Assembly: GCF_001598295.1 (NCBI RefSeq)
Contig: NZ_BCYR01000010.1
Coordinates: 124,001 to 188,000 of the forward strand
DNA from: Klebsiella ornithinolytica NBRC 105727 = ATCC 31898
GTDB lineage: Bacteria > Pseudomonadota > Gammaproteobacteria > Enterobacterales > Enterobacteriaceae
Length of the DNA stretch: 64,000 nt
Direction of reading: 5' to 3'
Shown: one piece after another, positions 26,516 through 35,575 of the stretch
How positions within the stretch are numbered: the first letter of the stretch is position 1
Layout: every line of letters begins with the position of its first letter
Program-made: the position numbers and the translations under genes
The notes under the pieces: generated by a model
Database searches by the model: none
What the model saw: the letters and a program-made list of their open reading frames with translations, nothing else
What the model was told of the DNA's origin: nothing

Positions 26516-27283
26516 TTATTGCGCAGGCAGCGTCGGGACGTTGTCGTCAAACCAGGTTTTATAGATTTTGGCGTAGGTGCCGTCGGCGACGATTTTCTTC
26601 AGACCGGCGTTGATTTTCGCCTGCAGCTCAGCGTTGCCTTTGGCCACCGCAATACCGAAATACTGACGTTCAAACCTGGCGTCCGGCACCAGCCTGAACT
26701 GCTTCTCCGGGTGCTGTTTGATGTAGTATTTCACCACGCCCACATCGCCCACCGCCGCGCTGACGCCGTCTTCAAACAGCTCCTGCAGCATCAGCGGGGT
26801 ATTATCAAAACGCTTAATAGAGGTGCTGTTTTTACCCAGCACATCAGAGACCACGATATCGCCGGTGCTGGAGTTCACCACGCCGACCTTCTCACTCTTC
26901 AGCGCTGCCAGGGAGGTCACTTTGGAGTCTGCCGGCACCACGATGGACTGTTCAGCCGGGAAGTAAGGAGCGGAAAAATCAACCATCTGTTTACGCTTAT
27001 CGGTGATGGTTATCCCGGAGATAATGATGTCGCGGTCGCCGGAGCCGAGAGTGGCGAAGATCCCTTCCCACGGGGTATTCACCAGCTTGATATTAAAGTT
27101 TTCCGCTTTGGCGATCGCTTTGATGATATCGATATCAAAACCTTCCAGCTGCTTCTGGCTGTTTTCATATTCAAACGGGCGGTAGGTCCCGCCGGAACCG
27201 ACAACGTACGTCTCCTGTGCCGCCTGCGCGCTCCCTGCCAGAGCCACCAACAGACAGCACGCCTTCATCCATTTTCCCATCAT
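26516..27283 (-). CDS. Periplasmic amino-acid-binding protein
   Basis: A 255-residue secreted binding protein of the GlnH/HisJ family. The signal peptide (MMGKWMKACCLLVALAG) ends near AQAA (residue 22). The family blocks follow: YVVGSGGTYRPFEY, FDIDIIKAIAKAENF, PWEGIFATLGSGDRDIIISGITIT. It is the first gene of the leftward ABC operon. Two ATGs lie in tandem at 27283 and 27280 with GAGG 6-9 bases upstream; either could be used. A leftward promoter likely lies in the 95-base gap to the RpiR gene. Confidence 0.88.
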   Translation of the reverse strand: MMGKWMKACCLLVALAGSAQAAQETYVVGSGGTYRPFEYENSQKQLEGFDIDIIKAIAKAENFNIKLVNTPWEGIFATLGSGDRDIIISGITITDKRKQMVDFSAPYFPAEQSIVVPADSKVTSLAALKSEKVGVVNSSTGDIVVSDVLGKNSTSIKRFDNTPLMLQELFEDGVSAAVGDVGVVKYYIKQHPEKQFRLVPDARFERQYFGIAVAKGNAELQAKINAGLKKIVADGTYAKIYKTWFDDNVPTLPAQ

Positions 27284-27378
27284 GACAACCTCTTTTTATG
27301 CATTAATTTTGCATAAAAATACACATCATCACGATTACTTGCAACAGGAAACCTTTCAGCCTGTGAATTATCGCGTAC

Positions 27379-28278
27379 TTAGCTGCGTTTACCGCCGGAT
27401 TTACCAATCGCTTTATGCAGTTCGTTAATGCGCTTCATTGATTTCATGGTCCGCTGCGGCGTGGTGGTCGCCACCGACAGCACCAGCATTTCGAGACAGA
27501 CCAGCACCGTACCGTGCAGCGGTACCCGGCCGTTATCGCCGCCGCGCGGAACGTCGATCACCACCTGCGCCTCCTGGCTGAAGCGTGAGTCCACCGCCTG
27601 AGTTAACAAAATCGTCGGGATCCCCAGCCGCCGGGCTTCACGCAGCGCGGTCATCCCTTCGCGATGCGGCGATTTTTGTCCCATCATAATCATCACATCG
27701 CCGCGCTGCAGACCGATCAGCTGCTCGGCAAGGCTGAAGCCGGTGCGGTTGAGCACGCTGGACGGTAATCCGATACGGCTGAACAGCCTGCCGGTGTACT
27801 CCGCCAGAATCCCCGATGCCCCGATGCCGAAGATCGCCACCTGCCGCGCCTCGCTGAGTAGCGCTACCGCCTGGGCGACGGCGGCGCGATTGGTGGGGCG
27901 AGAGAGCACTTCACAGGCGCGTTGATGGCCCTCCAGCACAAAATCAATGCTCGAATTCACATCGCAGGAGAGCGCATTCACCGTTGACAGCATCTTCTCC
28001 GATGAGGTGATGGAGGGGCCGAACCAGCGCTCCATGGTCTGCTTCAGTTCGCGCAGTCCGGCAAAGCCCAGCGCCTGAATGGCCCGCACCACCGTGGCAT
28101 CCGAAGTCTGAGTCGCCGCGGCGATCTCCATCGCCGTGCGCTCCAGCACCACTTCCCGGTTTTCGTTGATATAGCTGACGACCGCCAGCAGCCGCGGCGA
28201 GAGCTGGTGCGCCCGGGCGCGAAAGCGTTCGCCGAACAGGTCGACCCGCCCTTTCTCTCTTTTTACCGGGGTTTTCAT
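27379..28278 (-). CDS. RpiR/MurR-family transcriptional regulator
   Basis: A 299-residue regulator: an N-terminal RpiR helix-turn-helix (residues 20-95; TAMEIAAATQTSDATVVRAI is the recognition region) and a C-terminal SIS domain (about 125-260) with the sugar-phosphate-site signature ARQVAIFGIGASGILAEY and DVMIMMGQKSPHR. SIS domains of this family normally sense phosphosugars. Its ATG overlaps the stop of the siderophore-binding-protein gene by 4 bases (ATGA), so it is translated with that iron operon, an unusual partner. It may instead regulate the amino-acid ABC operon downstream. Confidence 0.85.
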   Translation of the reverse strand: MKTPVKREKGRVDLFGERFRARAHQLSPRLLAVVSYINENREVVLERTAMEIAAATQTSDATVVRAIQALGFAGLRELKQTMERWFGPSITSSEKMLSTVNALSCDVNSSIDFVLEGHQRACEVLSRPTNRAAVAQAVALLSEARQVAIFGIGASGILAEYTGRLFSRIGLPSSVLNRTGFSLAEQLIGLQRGDVMIMMGQKSPHREGMTALREARRLGIPTILLTQAVDSRFSQEAQVVIDVPRGGDNGRVPLHGTVLVCLEMLVLSVATTTPQRTMKSMKRINELHKAIGKSGGKRS

Positions 28279-29228
28279 TTCAGCTCCGCCGGCAGCGGCC
28301 GACCGGCAATGTGCGACTGCACCTGTGCCACCATCAGGGTCAGAGCGGCAAAGGAGTTGGAGATAACCTCCTCACGCGGCAGCAGGATATAGCGACCGGT
28401 GCGGCAGGCACGCATAAAGTCGCACCAGCCGGGCATCACCCCTTCCATCGCCTGCAGCTCCTCCTGCGGTTTACCGCCGGTATCCGAGCGCCAGGTAGCA
28501 AAAACAAAATCTGCATCCAGCTCCGGCAGCTGTTCGGCGCTGACGTCAATACGTTGGCCGTCAGGGATCTTGTCGATCAACGGCGGAAAACGAAACCCGG
28601 CGTCGCGCAGTACCCGTCCCAGCGCGTGGTAAGAGTGGTGAACGGTGACTTTGCCATTGTTGGCCTGAATAACCGACACCGTGATGTTGCGGGTATCCAC
28701 CATCGCTTTGAGCTGGGCTATCTGCGTCTGATAGCGGCGCTCAAGAATGGCCAGCCGCGCTTCGCTGCCGGTGAGCTGCGCCAGCTTGCTGTAAATTCGC
28801 GGCGCGCTGCCCTGCAGATGGTCAATGCTGACCGTCGGTGCAATCTTCGCCAGCTGTTCCACAGAGACGTGGCGACTCGGTTCGGTAATAATCAGATCCG
28901 GCTTCGCCGCTGCAACGGCTTCGAGGTCAATATCCGCGGTGCCGATAAACTGAATCGCGCTGTTATCAAAATCGACCCCGGTCAGCTGGGCGCTGGAGCG
29001 CAGATAGTGGCTACCGTCGGGGCGGGTGCGCCCGTGGCTGGCCACCGGCGGCACGCCAAGCTCAATCAGCGGAATCGTGATATCCAGGTCGTGCATCGAG
29101 ACGATACGCTGCGGATGCAGCGGCACCGTCACCACCCGCCCTAAATCATCAGTAAACGTTTGTGTTTGACGCTCGGCGGCGCCGGTCACGCCCGCCGCTA
29201 ACAACAGCAAAGAAATAAGCCAACGCAT
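28275..29228 (-). CDS. Ferric-siderophore periplasmic binding protein (FecB/FhuD type)
   Basis: A 317-residue secreted class III binding protein. The signal peptide is MRWLISLLLLAAGVTGAA. The mature N-lobe begins TFTDDLGRVVTVPLHPQRIV, a family hallmark, and ADIDLEAVAAAKPDLIIT is the usual lobe strand. It hands ferric siderophore to the membrane permeases encoded upstream. The start has GAAGGG 5 bases before it. It follows the second permease gene after 15 bases. Confidence 0.88.
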   Translation of the reverse strand: MRWLISLLLLAAGVTGAAERQTQTFTDDLGRVVTVPLHPQRIVSMHDLDITIPLIELGVPPVASHGRTRPDGSHYLRSSAQLTGVDFDNSAIQFIGTADIDLEAVAAAKPDLIITEPSRHVSVEQLAKIAPTVSIDHLQGSAPRIYSKLAQLTGSEARLAILERRYQTQIAQLKAMVDTRNITVSVIQANNGKVTVHHSYHALGRVLRDAGFRFPPLIDKIPDGQRIDVSAEQLPELDADFVFATWRSDTGGKPQEELQAMEGVMPGWCDFMRACRTGRYILLPREEVISNSFAALTLMVAQVQSHIAGRPLPAELK

Positions 29229-29243
29229 AGCAACCCTTCTACA

Positions 29244-30296
29244 TTACAGGGCGTCACGACGACGCCACAGCAGCAAGATAAAAAACGGACACCCCACCAG
29301 CGCAATAACAATTCCGGCCGGAATTTGCAGCGGCGCGAAGGCCAGACGGCCGAGAGTATCGGTAAACAGCACCAGCAGCGCGCCAATCAACGCGCTGCCG
29401 CACAGGAGCGACACCTGACCACCGCGCAGCAGAAAGCGTGCCATGTGCGGCGCCATCAGCCCCACAAAACCAAGGCTACCGACGCAGGAGACGCTGGCGG
29501 AGGTGAGCAGCACCGGCGCAAAAAAGCGCAGCAGGGTCAGCTGCTGCAGGCGTACGCCGAGTCCCACGGCGGTACGGTCGCCAAGCAGCGCCACATCTGC
29601 CGCCCGGGCGGTCAGAAACAGAATCAATGTCCCCGGCAACGCCCACAAAAAGGCCACCAGCAGCAGCGTCCAGGTTGCCGCATGCAGACTGCCGGCAAGC
29701 CAGATCATCGCCGTTTGCACATCGCGCACATCGGCGGTGGTCATAAAAATGCCGACCGCCGCCGCCAGCGTCCAGGAGACGCCGATACCGATCAGAATGA
29801 AGCGCGGCCGCGAGCAATCCCGGGCCAGAACCAGCACCAGCAGCGCCACCAGCGCCCCGCCGAGAATGCCCGCCAGCGGCCGCCAGACCAGCCCGACGGC
29901 GGGAAAGAACAGAATCAACGCCAGCACGACCACGCTGGCCCCTTCTTTGACGCCAATCAGCCCCGGATCCGCCAGTCCGTTTCGGGTGATGCTCTGCATC
30001 GCCGCCCCCGCCAGCCCGAGCATGGCGCCGCACAGCAGCGCCATCAGCAGCCTGGGAAGGCGAATATCAAACAGGATAAAGCGTGACTGGTCGCCAACAT
30101 TTTCCGGGGCAAAGAGCGCACGCGCCAGGGTACCGGCAGGCAGCGGGAAGCTGCCGCGCGTCAGGCCAAAGCTTGCCAGAAGCAGAATGGCAATAATCAG
30201 CACCGCGGCGATGTTCAGCGCCGCAGGGCGCAGGAGCAGATGGCAGCTCCCCGCGCGAAGGGGCCGGAAACCGGCACGGCGCACCGCGTTTTTCAT
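29244..30296 (-). CDS. FecCD-family siderophore ABC permease (second)
   Basis: A 350-residue permease of the BtuC/FecD family with about ten hydrophobic segments. The family motif DIRLPRLLMALLCGAMLGLAG appears near residue 75-95, and GLADPGLIGVKEGASVVVL and GSLGFVGLMAPHMARFLL are the conserved middle and gate regions. Its start overlaps the stop of the first permease by 4 bases, so the two are made together and form a heterodimer. Confidence 0.88.
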   Translation of the reverse strand: MKNAVRRAGFRPLRAGSCHLLLRPAALNIAAVLIIAILLLASFGLTRGSFPLPAGTLARALFAPENVGDQSRFILFDIRLPRLLMALLCGAMLGLAGAAMQSITRNGLADPGLIGVKEGASVVVLALILFFPAVGLVWRPLAGILGGALVALLVLVLARDCSRPRFILIGIGVSWTLAAAVGIFMTTADVRDVQTAMIWLAGSLHAATWTLLLVAFLWALPGTLILFLTARAADVALLGDRTAVGLGVRLQQLTLLRFFAPVLLTSASVSCVGSLGFVGLMAPHMARFLLRGGQVSLLCGSALIGALLVLFTDTLGRLAFAPLQIPAGIVIALVGCPFFILLLWRRRDAL

Positions 30297-31315
30297 TTAA
30301 AAAACCTCGCCGCGATAAAGATAAATACCGGAGCGCCAACCAGCGCAGTCATCGCCCCGGTCGCCAGCTCCTGCGGCGCCACCAGGGTGCGGGCGGCGAT
30401 ATCCGCAAACAGCAGCACCAGCGCCCCGACCGGCGCCGCCAGCGGCAGCGCCAGACGAATATCTTCGCTGATCAGGCGACGAATAACGTGTGGCACCACC
30501 AGTCCGACAAAACCGATCGGCCCGGCGACCGCCACTGCCGCACCGCACAGTAGCGCAATAGCACCCAGCCCCAGCAGTCGGGTCTGAAGAATGTCCACCC
30601 CCAGCCCCAGCGCCACCTTGTCGCCCAGCGCCAGAACGTTCAGGCGAGGCGCGATAAGCAGCGCGAGCAGGCCACCGGCCAGCGCCGGAAGCGTCGCCGA
30701 TCGTAAAACTGGCCAGTTGAGTCCGGCAAGATCGCCTGCCAGCCACGTGCGCATCGCCAGCAGCGTTTGTTCATCCAGAATCAGGATCGCGGCGGTGACC
30801 GCCGAGGCAAAGGCGGAGAGCGCCACGCCACAGAGCGTGATGCGTAGCGGCGTCGCCCCGCCGCGCCCGGAGGTCGCCAGCAGCATGACGCCGCCAAACA
30901 GCAGCGCAGCGCCGGCGGCGGCAATCAGCGGGCGACCTGACGTCATTCCGCTCAGACCCAGCGCCGATGTTGCGACTACCGCCAGTGAGGCGCCGGCATT
31001 AAGCCCCAGAATATGCGGTTCCCCCAACGGGTTACGAATCACCGTCTGCAGCAGCACTCCGGCGACGCCCAGCGCCGCGCCGGTCAACAGCGCCGCGGCG
31101 AGGCGAACCAGACGCAGCTCGACAATAATCCGCTGGTCAAAATTACGTGGATCGTAGTGAAACAGCGCCTGGAGCACCGTCTCCGGCGCAATCCAGCGAG
31201 CCCCCAGTCCCAGCTGCACCACCGAACCGACAATCAGCAGCAGCGTCAGGAGCACGAGCGCGCGTTTTGGCCGCGCCTGGCGGCGGCGGTGCAACAGCAG
31301 CGCGGAGGCGCTCAT
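30293..31315 (-). CDS. FecCD-family siderophore ABC permease (first)
   Basis: A 340-residue permease of the same family. Landmarks: VELRLVRLAAALLTGAALGV, NPLGEPHILGLNAGASLAVV and GPIGFVGLVVPHVIRRLI. It overlaps the ATPase gene stop upstream and the second permease gene downstream by 4 bases each, indicating a tight operon. Confidence 0.88.
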   Translation of the reverse strand: MSASALLLHRRRQARPKRALVLLTLLLIVGSVVQLGLGARWIAPETVLQALFHYDPRNFDQRIIVELRLVRLAAALLTGAALGVAGVLLQTVIRNPLGEPHILGLNAGASLAVVATSALGLSGMTSGRPLIAAAGAALLFGGVMLLATSGRGGATPLRITLCGVALSAFASAVTAAILILDEQTLLAMRTWLAGDLAGLNWPVLRSATLPALAGGLLALLIAPRLNVLALGDKVALGLGVDILQTRLLGLGAIALLCGAAVAVAGPIGFVGLVVPHVIRRLISEDIRLALPLAAPVGALVLLFADIAARTLVAPQELATGAMTALVGAPVFIFIAARFFK

Positions 31316-32133
31316 TGGGCTTCCTCCTGCCGCGCGCGAAAGGGCATAAAAAAGGGTTTACCGGTCTGCGGGTTGAGCGACATCTGGACCTCAACGTCAA
31401 ACACGGTTTTGATCAGCTCCGGGGTACAGCTGGCGTTTTCGTCCACGATCCCGGCAATACGCCCTTTCTTGAGGAACACCAGGATATCGGCATAGTTCAC
31501 CGCAAAGTTAAGGTCGTGCAGCACGGTGACCACCGTGCGTCCATGGTCACGGGTCAGGGTTTGCAGCAGTTCGAGGATATCGACCTGATAGCGCAAATCG
31601 AGCCAGGTGGTCGGCTCGTCCAGCAGAATCGTCGGCGTTTCCTGCGCCAGCGCCATCGCAATCCAGCAGCGCTGGCGCTGGCCACCGGAGAGGCTGTCTA
31701 CCGGCAGATGGGCAAATTCGGCGGTGCCGGTCAACGCCATCGCCTCTTCTACCGCCCGCTCGTCGGCATCAGACCACTGGCGCATCAATCCCTGCCAGGG
31801 GTAGCGACCGCGGGAAACCAGCTCAAAGACCGTTAATCCTTCGGGAGTGAGCGGCGACTGAGGCAGAATCCCCAGCTGACGTGAAACCGCCCGGGTCGGC
31901 ATAGTGTGAATCGTCTGACCATCCAGACGCACGCTGCCGCCAAGCGGTTTCAGCATGCGGGCAATCGTCGACAGCAAGGTAGATTTACCGGAGCCGTTAG
32001 CCCCGGCCAGTACCGTCATTTTACCGTGAGGAATCGTCAACTGAATATCATCGACAATCAGGATCTGGCCGTATCCGGCCGACAGGGAATCCAGCACGAT
32101 TCCCTGCTCTGCAGGCATCACCCGCTGTGGCAT
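31312..32133 (-). CDS. Siderophore ABC transporter ATPase (FecE/FhuC type)
   Basis: A 273-residue ATPase. Walker A is GANGSGKST (about 43-51), signature LSGGQRQRCWIAMAL (about 147), Walker B ILLDEPTTWLDL (about 172), H-loop VLHDLNFA. The sequence TWLDLRYQ is typical of iron-siderophore ATPases. First gene of the leftward operon ATPase-permease-permease-binding protein-RpiR. The ATG has AGGAG about 6 bases upstream. Confidence 0.9.
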   Translation of the reverse strand: MPQRVMPAEQGIVLDSLSAGYGQILIVDDIQLTIPHGKMTVLAGANGSGKSTLLSTIARMLKPLGGSVRLDGQTIHTMPTRAVSRQLGILPQSPLTPEGLTVFELVSRGRYPWQGLMRQWSDADERAVEEAMALTGTAEFAHLPVDSLSGGQRQRCWIAMALAQETPTILLDEPTTWLDLRYQVDILELLQTLTRDHGRTVVTVLHDLNFAVNYADILVFLKKGRIAGIVDENASCTPELIKTVFDVEVQMSLNPQTGKPFFMPFRARQEEAQ

Positions 32134-32559
32134 AACTCGCTCCTGCGCCGCAACGGCGTGGCATCAGCCAGCACGTTCTGCACTCAAACAAAAATAAATC
32201 TCATTCTCTTTTGATCATGCTGCGGATGAATGTAGTAGTCAATACTCTGTTTTATCGGACATAAATTGCCTGCACTACCAGGATCCCCGCATAAAGAAGT
32301 TTAATTTTTATACATAAAAAACAAAAAATTAGCTCAAAAAAACGGATAAGAAAAAGCGCCGCAATCACCGATCCTGCAACGGTTAATTTTTTATCTTACA
32401 TAACATTTACTACTACATTCTCTCGTGATTGAATGATTCTCAATTACATGTCTGAACGCAAATCATCGCGACCAACAGGCAGATAATATTTTTAAGGGCA
32501 ATGATTTAATTGGCTTTTTCTGTCTGCAAAGGACAGATTCGTTCACGAGAAACAGACAA
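32134..32559. promoter_or_regulatory. Divergent iron-regulated control region
   Basis: 426 AT-rich bases between the leftward siderophore ABC operon and the rightward TonB-dependent receptor. No convincing gene. It includes the Fur box at 32427-32445 and a weaker Fur-like stretch near 32190-32206 (GAGAATGAGATTTATT on the minus strand) in front of the ABC operon. Confidence 0.5.
32427..32445 (+). promoter_or_regulatory. Fur box of the TonB-dependent receptor gene
   Basis: GATTGAATGATTCTCAATT reads AATTGAGAATCATTCAATC on the other strand, close to natural Fur sites, with TTGA/TCAA dyad symmetry about a GAATCAT core. It lies about 115-130 bases before the receptor start, so it probably overlaps the promoter of a gene with a long leader. 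Confidence 0.65.
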
Positions 32560-34719
32560 ATGACGCGATCAACGATCCCTTTCACAACGCTGAAAGGGCG
32601 AGCTCTTTTTTCACTGATATTTTTGGGTTCTTTTACCTCACCGGGATTAATTGCAGCAGAAAACAGCGCCAGCAAAGAGAAAACGGCTGGCGACGAAACC
32701 ATGACGGTGGTCGCCGCGGGTGCTCAGAGCGACACCAACGGCTATCAGCCGGTTGCCAGCTCAACGGCGACCCTGACGTCGATGCCGCTGCTGGATATTC
32801 CGCAGGTGGTAAATACCGTCAGCGACAAGGTGCTGGAAGATCAGCACGCCACTACCCTTGACGAGGCGCTGTATAACGTCGCCAACGTCGTCCAGACCAA
32901 CACCCTCGGCGGGACCCAGGATGCCTTTACCCGCCGCGGTTTTGGCGCCAACCGCGACGGCTCAATCATGACCAACGGTCTGCGTACCGTTTTGCCGCGC
33001 AGCTTTAATGCCGCCACCGAACGCGTAGAAGTACTGAAAGGCCCGGCCTCCACGCTGTACGGCATTCTTGACCCCGGCGGATTGATTAACGTCGTCACGA
33101 AACGCCCGGAGAGAACCTTCGGCGGATCGATTTCCGCCACCTCCAGCAGCTTTGGCGGCGGTACCGGCCAGTTTGACGTCACCGGCCCCATCGAAGGCAC
33201 GCGGCTGGCCTACCGGATCATCGGCGAGTACCAACATGAGGATTACTGGCGCAACTTTGGTAAAGAGAAAAGCAGCTTTATCGCCCCTTCCCTGACCTGG
33301 TTTGGCGACAGGGCGACGGTGAACGTGTCGTACTCCCATCGCGACTACAATACTCCGTTCGATCGCGGTACCATCTTCGATCTTAATACCGGTCACGCGG
33401 TCAACGTCGATCGGAAAACGCGCTTTGACGAGCCGTTTAACGTGACCGATGGTTATTCCGATCTGGCGCAGCTGAACGCCGAATATCGCCTGAACGATGC
33501 CTGGACCGCCCGCTTTGACTACAGTTACAGCCAGGATCACTACAACGATAACCAGGCCCGGGTGACGGCCTACGATTCGGCCACCGGCGATCTGACCCGC
33601 CGCGTTGACGCCACCCACGGCTCAACGCAAAAGATGCACACAACTCGCGCCGATTTACAGGGCAACGTGGTCGTCGGCGGGTTTTATAACGAAGTCCTCA
33701 CCGGCATCGCCTATGAGAATTACGATCTGCTGCGCACCGATATGATCCGCTGTAAGAATGTGAAAGGGTTTAATATTTATAACCCGGTCTACGGCACTGT
33801 CGGCACCTGCAGCACCGTTTCGGACTCCGATAGCGATCAGCGTATTCAGCAGGAGAGCTACGCCGCCTACGTTCAGGATGCGCTCTATCTGACCGACAAG
33901 TGGATTGCCGTCGCCGGGATGCGCTATCAGTATTACACCCAGTACGCCGGCAAAGGGCGTCCGTTCAACGTCAACACCGACAGCAGCGACCAGAAATGGA
34001 CGCCGAAATTTGGTCTGGTGTATAAGCTGACGCCAACCGTGTCGCTGTTCGGTAACGTGGCGCAGTCGTTTATGCCGCAGTCATCGATCGCCAGCTACAT
34101 CGGCAATCTGCCGCCCGAAGAGTCTACATCCTATGAAGTGGGCGCCAAGTTCGATCTGTTAAGCGGTATCACCGCCAACATCGCGCTGTTTGATATCCAT
34201 AAACGCAACGTGCTGTACACCGAAGCCGTCGGCGATGAGACTGTCGCCAAGACCGCCGGGAAAGTGCGTTCACGCGGCGTCGAGGTGGATCTGGCCGGTT
34301 CGATTACCGATAACCTGAGCGTGATCGCCAGCTACGGCTATACCGACGCGAAAGTGCTCGACGATCCTGACTATGCCGGTAAGCCGCTGCCCAACGTCCC
34401 GAAACACACCGGTTCGTTGTTCCTCAGCTACGACATCCATAACGTCTACGACAGCAATACGCTGACCGTCGGCGGCGGCGGTCGCGCGGTGAGCAAACGC
34501 TCCGGCACCAACGGCGCGGACTATTATCTGCAGGGCTACGCGGTCGCCGATGTCTTCGCCGCCTATAAGATGAAGCTGCAATATCCGGTGACGCTGCAGG
34601 TTAACGTGAAGAACCTGTTTGATAAGACCTACTACACCTCATCCATCGCCACAAACAACCTGGGCAACCAGATTGGCGATCCGCGGGAAGTGCAGTTTAC
34701 GGTGAAAATGGACTTCTGA
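32560..34719 (+). CDS. TonB-dependent siderophore receptor
   Basis: A 719-residue outer-membrane receptor of the hydroxamate-siderophore type (FoxA/FcuA/FhuE-like). The signal peptide ends near LIAAE (about residue 31). A TonB-box-like stretch TMTVVAA follows at about 47-53, then the plug domain (55-165: SMPLLDIPQVVNTVSD, RRGFGANRDGSIMTNG, ERVEVLKGPASTLYGILDPGG). The beta-barrel extends to the last residue, ending EVQFTVKMDF with a terminal Phe required for BAM recognition. A Cys pair in a loop (RCKNVKG ... GTCSTVS) could bridge. It is divergent from its likely ABC importer and has a Fur box. Siderophore identity is not readable. Confidence 0.92.
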   Translation: MTRSTIPFTTLKGRALFSLIFLGSFTSPGLIAAENSASKEKTAGDETMTVVAAGAQSDTNGYQPVASSTATLTSMPLLDIPQVVNTVSDKVLEDQHATTLDEALYNVANVVQTNTLGGTQDAFTRRGFGANRDGSIMTNGLRTVLPRSFNAATERVEVLKGPASTLYGILDPGGLINVVTKRPERTFGGSISATSSSFGGGTGQFDVTGPIEGTRLAYRIIGEYQHEDYWRNFGKEKSSFIAPSLTWFGDRATVNVSYSHRDYNTPFDRGTIFDLNTGHAVNVDRKTRFDEPFNVTDGYSDLAQLNAEYRLNDAWTARFDYSYSQDHYNDNQARVTAYDSATGDLTRRVDATHGSTQKMHTTRADLQGNVVVGGFYNEVLTGIAYENYDLLRTDMIRCKNVKGFNIYNPVYGTVGTCSTVSDSDSDQRIQQESYAAYVQDALYLTDKWIAVAGMRYQYYTQYAGKGRPFNVNTDSSDQKWTPKFGLVYKLTPTVSLFGNVAQSFMPQSSIASYIGNLPPEESTSYEVGAKFDLLSGITANIALFDIHKRNVLYTEAVGDETVAKTAGKVRSRGVEVDLAGSITDNLSVIASYGYTDAKVLDDPDYAGKPLPNVPKHTGSLFLSYDIHNVYDSNTLTVGGGGRAVSKRSGTNGADYYLQGYAVADVFAAYKMKLQYPVTLQVNVKNLFDKTYYTSSIATNNLGNQIGDPREVQFTVKMDF

Positions 34720-34732
34720 TCGCATCACCACG

Positions 34733-34762
34733 CCCGGACAGCGCCATCGCGGCCTGTCCGGG
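34733..34762. terminator. Terminator between receptor and sulfur operon
   Basis: CCCGGACAG (34733-34741) pairs perfectly with CTGTCCGGG (34754-34762) around a 12-base loop. It sits in the 67-base gap between two convergent genes. Confidence 0.75.
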
Positions 34763-34786
34763 TCTATCCGTTGCTCCTGCGCCAGA

Positions 34787-35575
34787 CTACCAGTCCTCCG
34801 CCTGCCCCAACATGCGTAAAATATCCTGTCGGTGCTGCAACAGCTGCGGGTTATCCCGATGCCGGGGAAAGGCCAGCGGTAGCGTAAATTCGCCAATGAT
34901 ACGCCCCGGCCGCGGCGACATCACCAGCACGCGTTCGCATAGCAGCAGCGCCTCTTCAATGTCATGGGTCACCAGCAGGCTGGTGTAGCCCTGCTGCTGC
35001 CAGAGCGTAATCAGCTCGCGCTGCATGCCGATGCGGGTCAGCGAGTCCAGTTTGCCGAGGGGCTCATCGAGCAGCAGTAAACGCGGCTCGTTGAGCAGCG
35101 CGCGCGCCAGCGCGGCCCGCTGGGCCATCCCGCCGGAAAGCTGCCGGGGCCACGCCTGGCTGAATCCCTGCAGACCGATACGCGTTATCAGCGCATCGGC
35201 CTGCGCTTCACGCCCTTTTTTGCCCTGCGCCTGCGGCCCCAACAGCACATTTTGCCGCACCGTCAGCCACGGATAGAGCGTCGGATCCTGAAACACCAGA
35301 ATGCGGTCGGGCCCCGGACCGCCCATCGGCGCGTCATCTATCCGGATCTGCCCGCCCTGCATGGGTTCCAGTCCCGCCAGCAGCCGCAGCAGCGTCGACT
35401 TACCGCAGCCCGAAGGTCCCAGTAGCGCCACGCTCTCTCCCGGACGCAGCCGCAGACTGATATTTTCCAGCACCGGCACCGTTTCCCTGCCGAGGGAAAA
35501 GGCATGGTGCAAATGGTGAATCTCGATGCCCGCGCCAACCCGGGCGCTGTTCTGGGGTGCCGCTGTCGCTACCAT
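34787..35575 (-). CDS. Aliphatic sulfonate/nitrate/taurine-type ABC ATPase
   Basis: A 262-residue ATPase of the SsuB/TauB/NrtD family. Walker A GPSGCGKST, signature LSGGMAQRAALARAL, Walker B LLLLDEPLGKLDSLTR, and H-loop LLVTHDIEEAL fit this family (the DEPLGKLDS wording is typical). I chose the ATG at 35575, which overlaps the permease stop and has GAGGG about 5 bases upstream; a frame open further upstream runs inside the permease gene and is not used. Last gene of the leftward organosulfur operon. Confidence 0.9.
   Translation of the reverse strand: MVATAAPQNSARVGAGIEIHHLHHAFSLGRETVPVLENISLRLRPGESVALLGPSGCGKSTLLRLLAGLEPMQGGQIRIDDAPMGGPGPDRILVFQDPTLYPWLTVRQNVLLGPQAQGKKGREAQADALITRIGLQGFSQAWPRQLSGGMAQRAALARALLNEPRLLLLDEPLGKLDSLTRIGMQRELITLWQQQGYTSLLVTHDIEEALLLCERVLVMSPRPGRIIGEFTLPLAFPRHRDNPQLLQHRQDILRMLGQAEDW

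Noticed and set aside
28311-30300. Long plus-strand frames opposite the siderophore permease and binding-protein genes
   Set aside because: They are Gln/Arg/His/Ser-rich mirror frames of GC-rich coding DNA with no recognisable domains.
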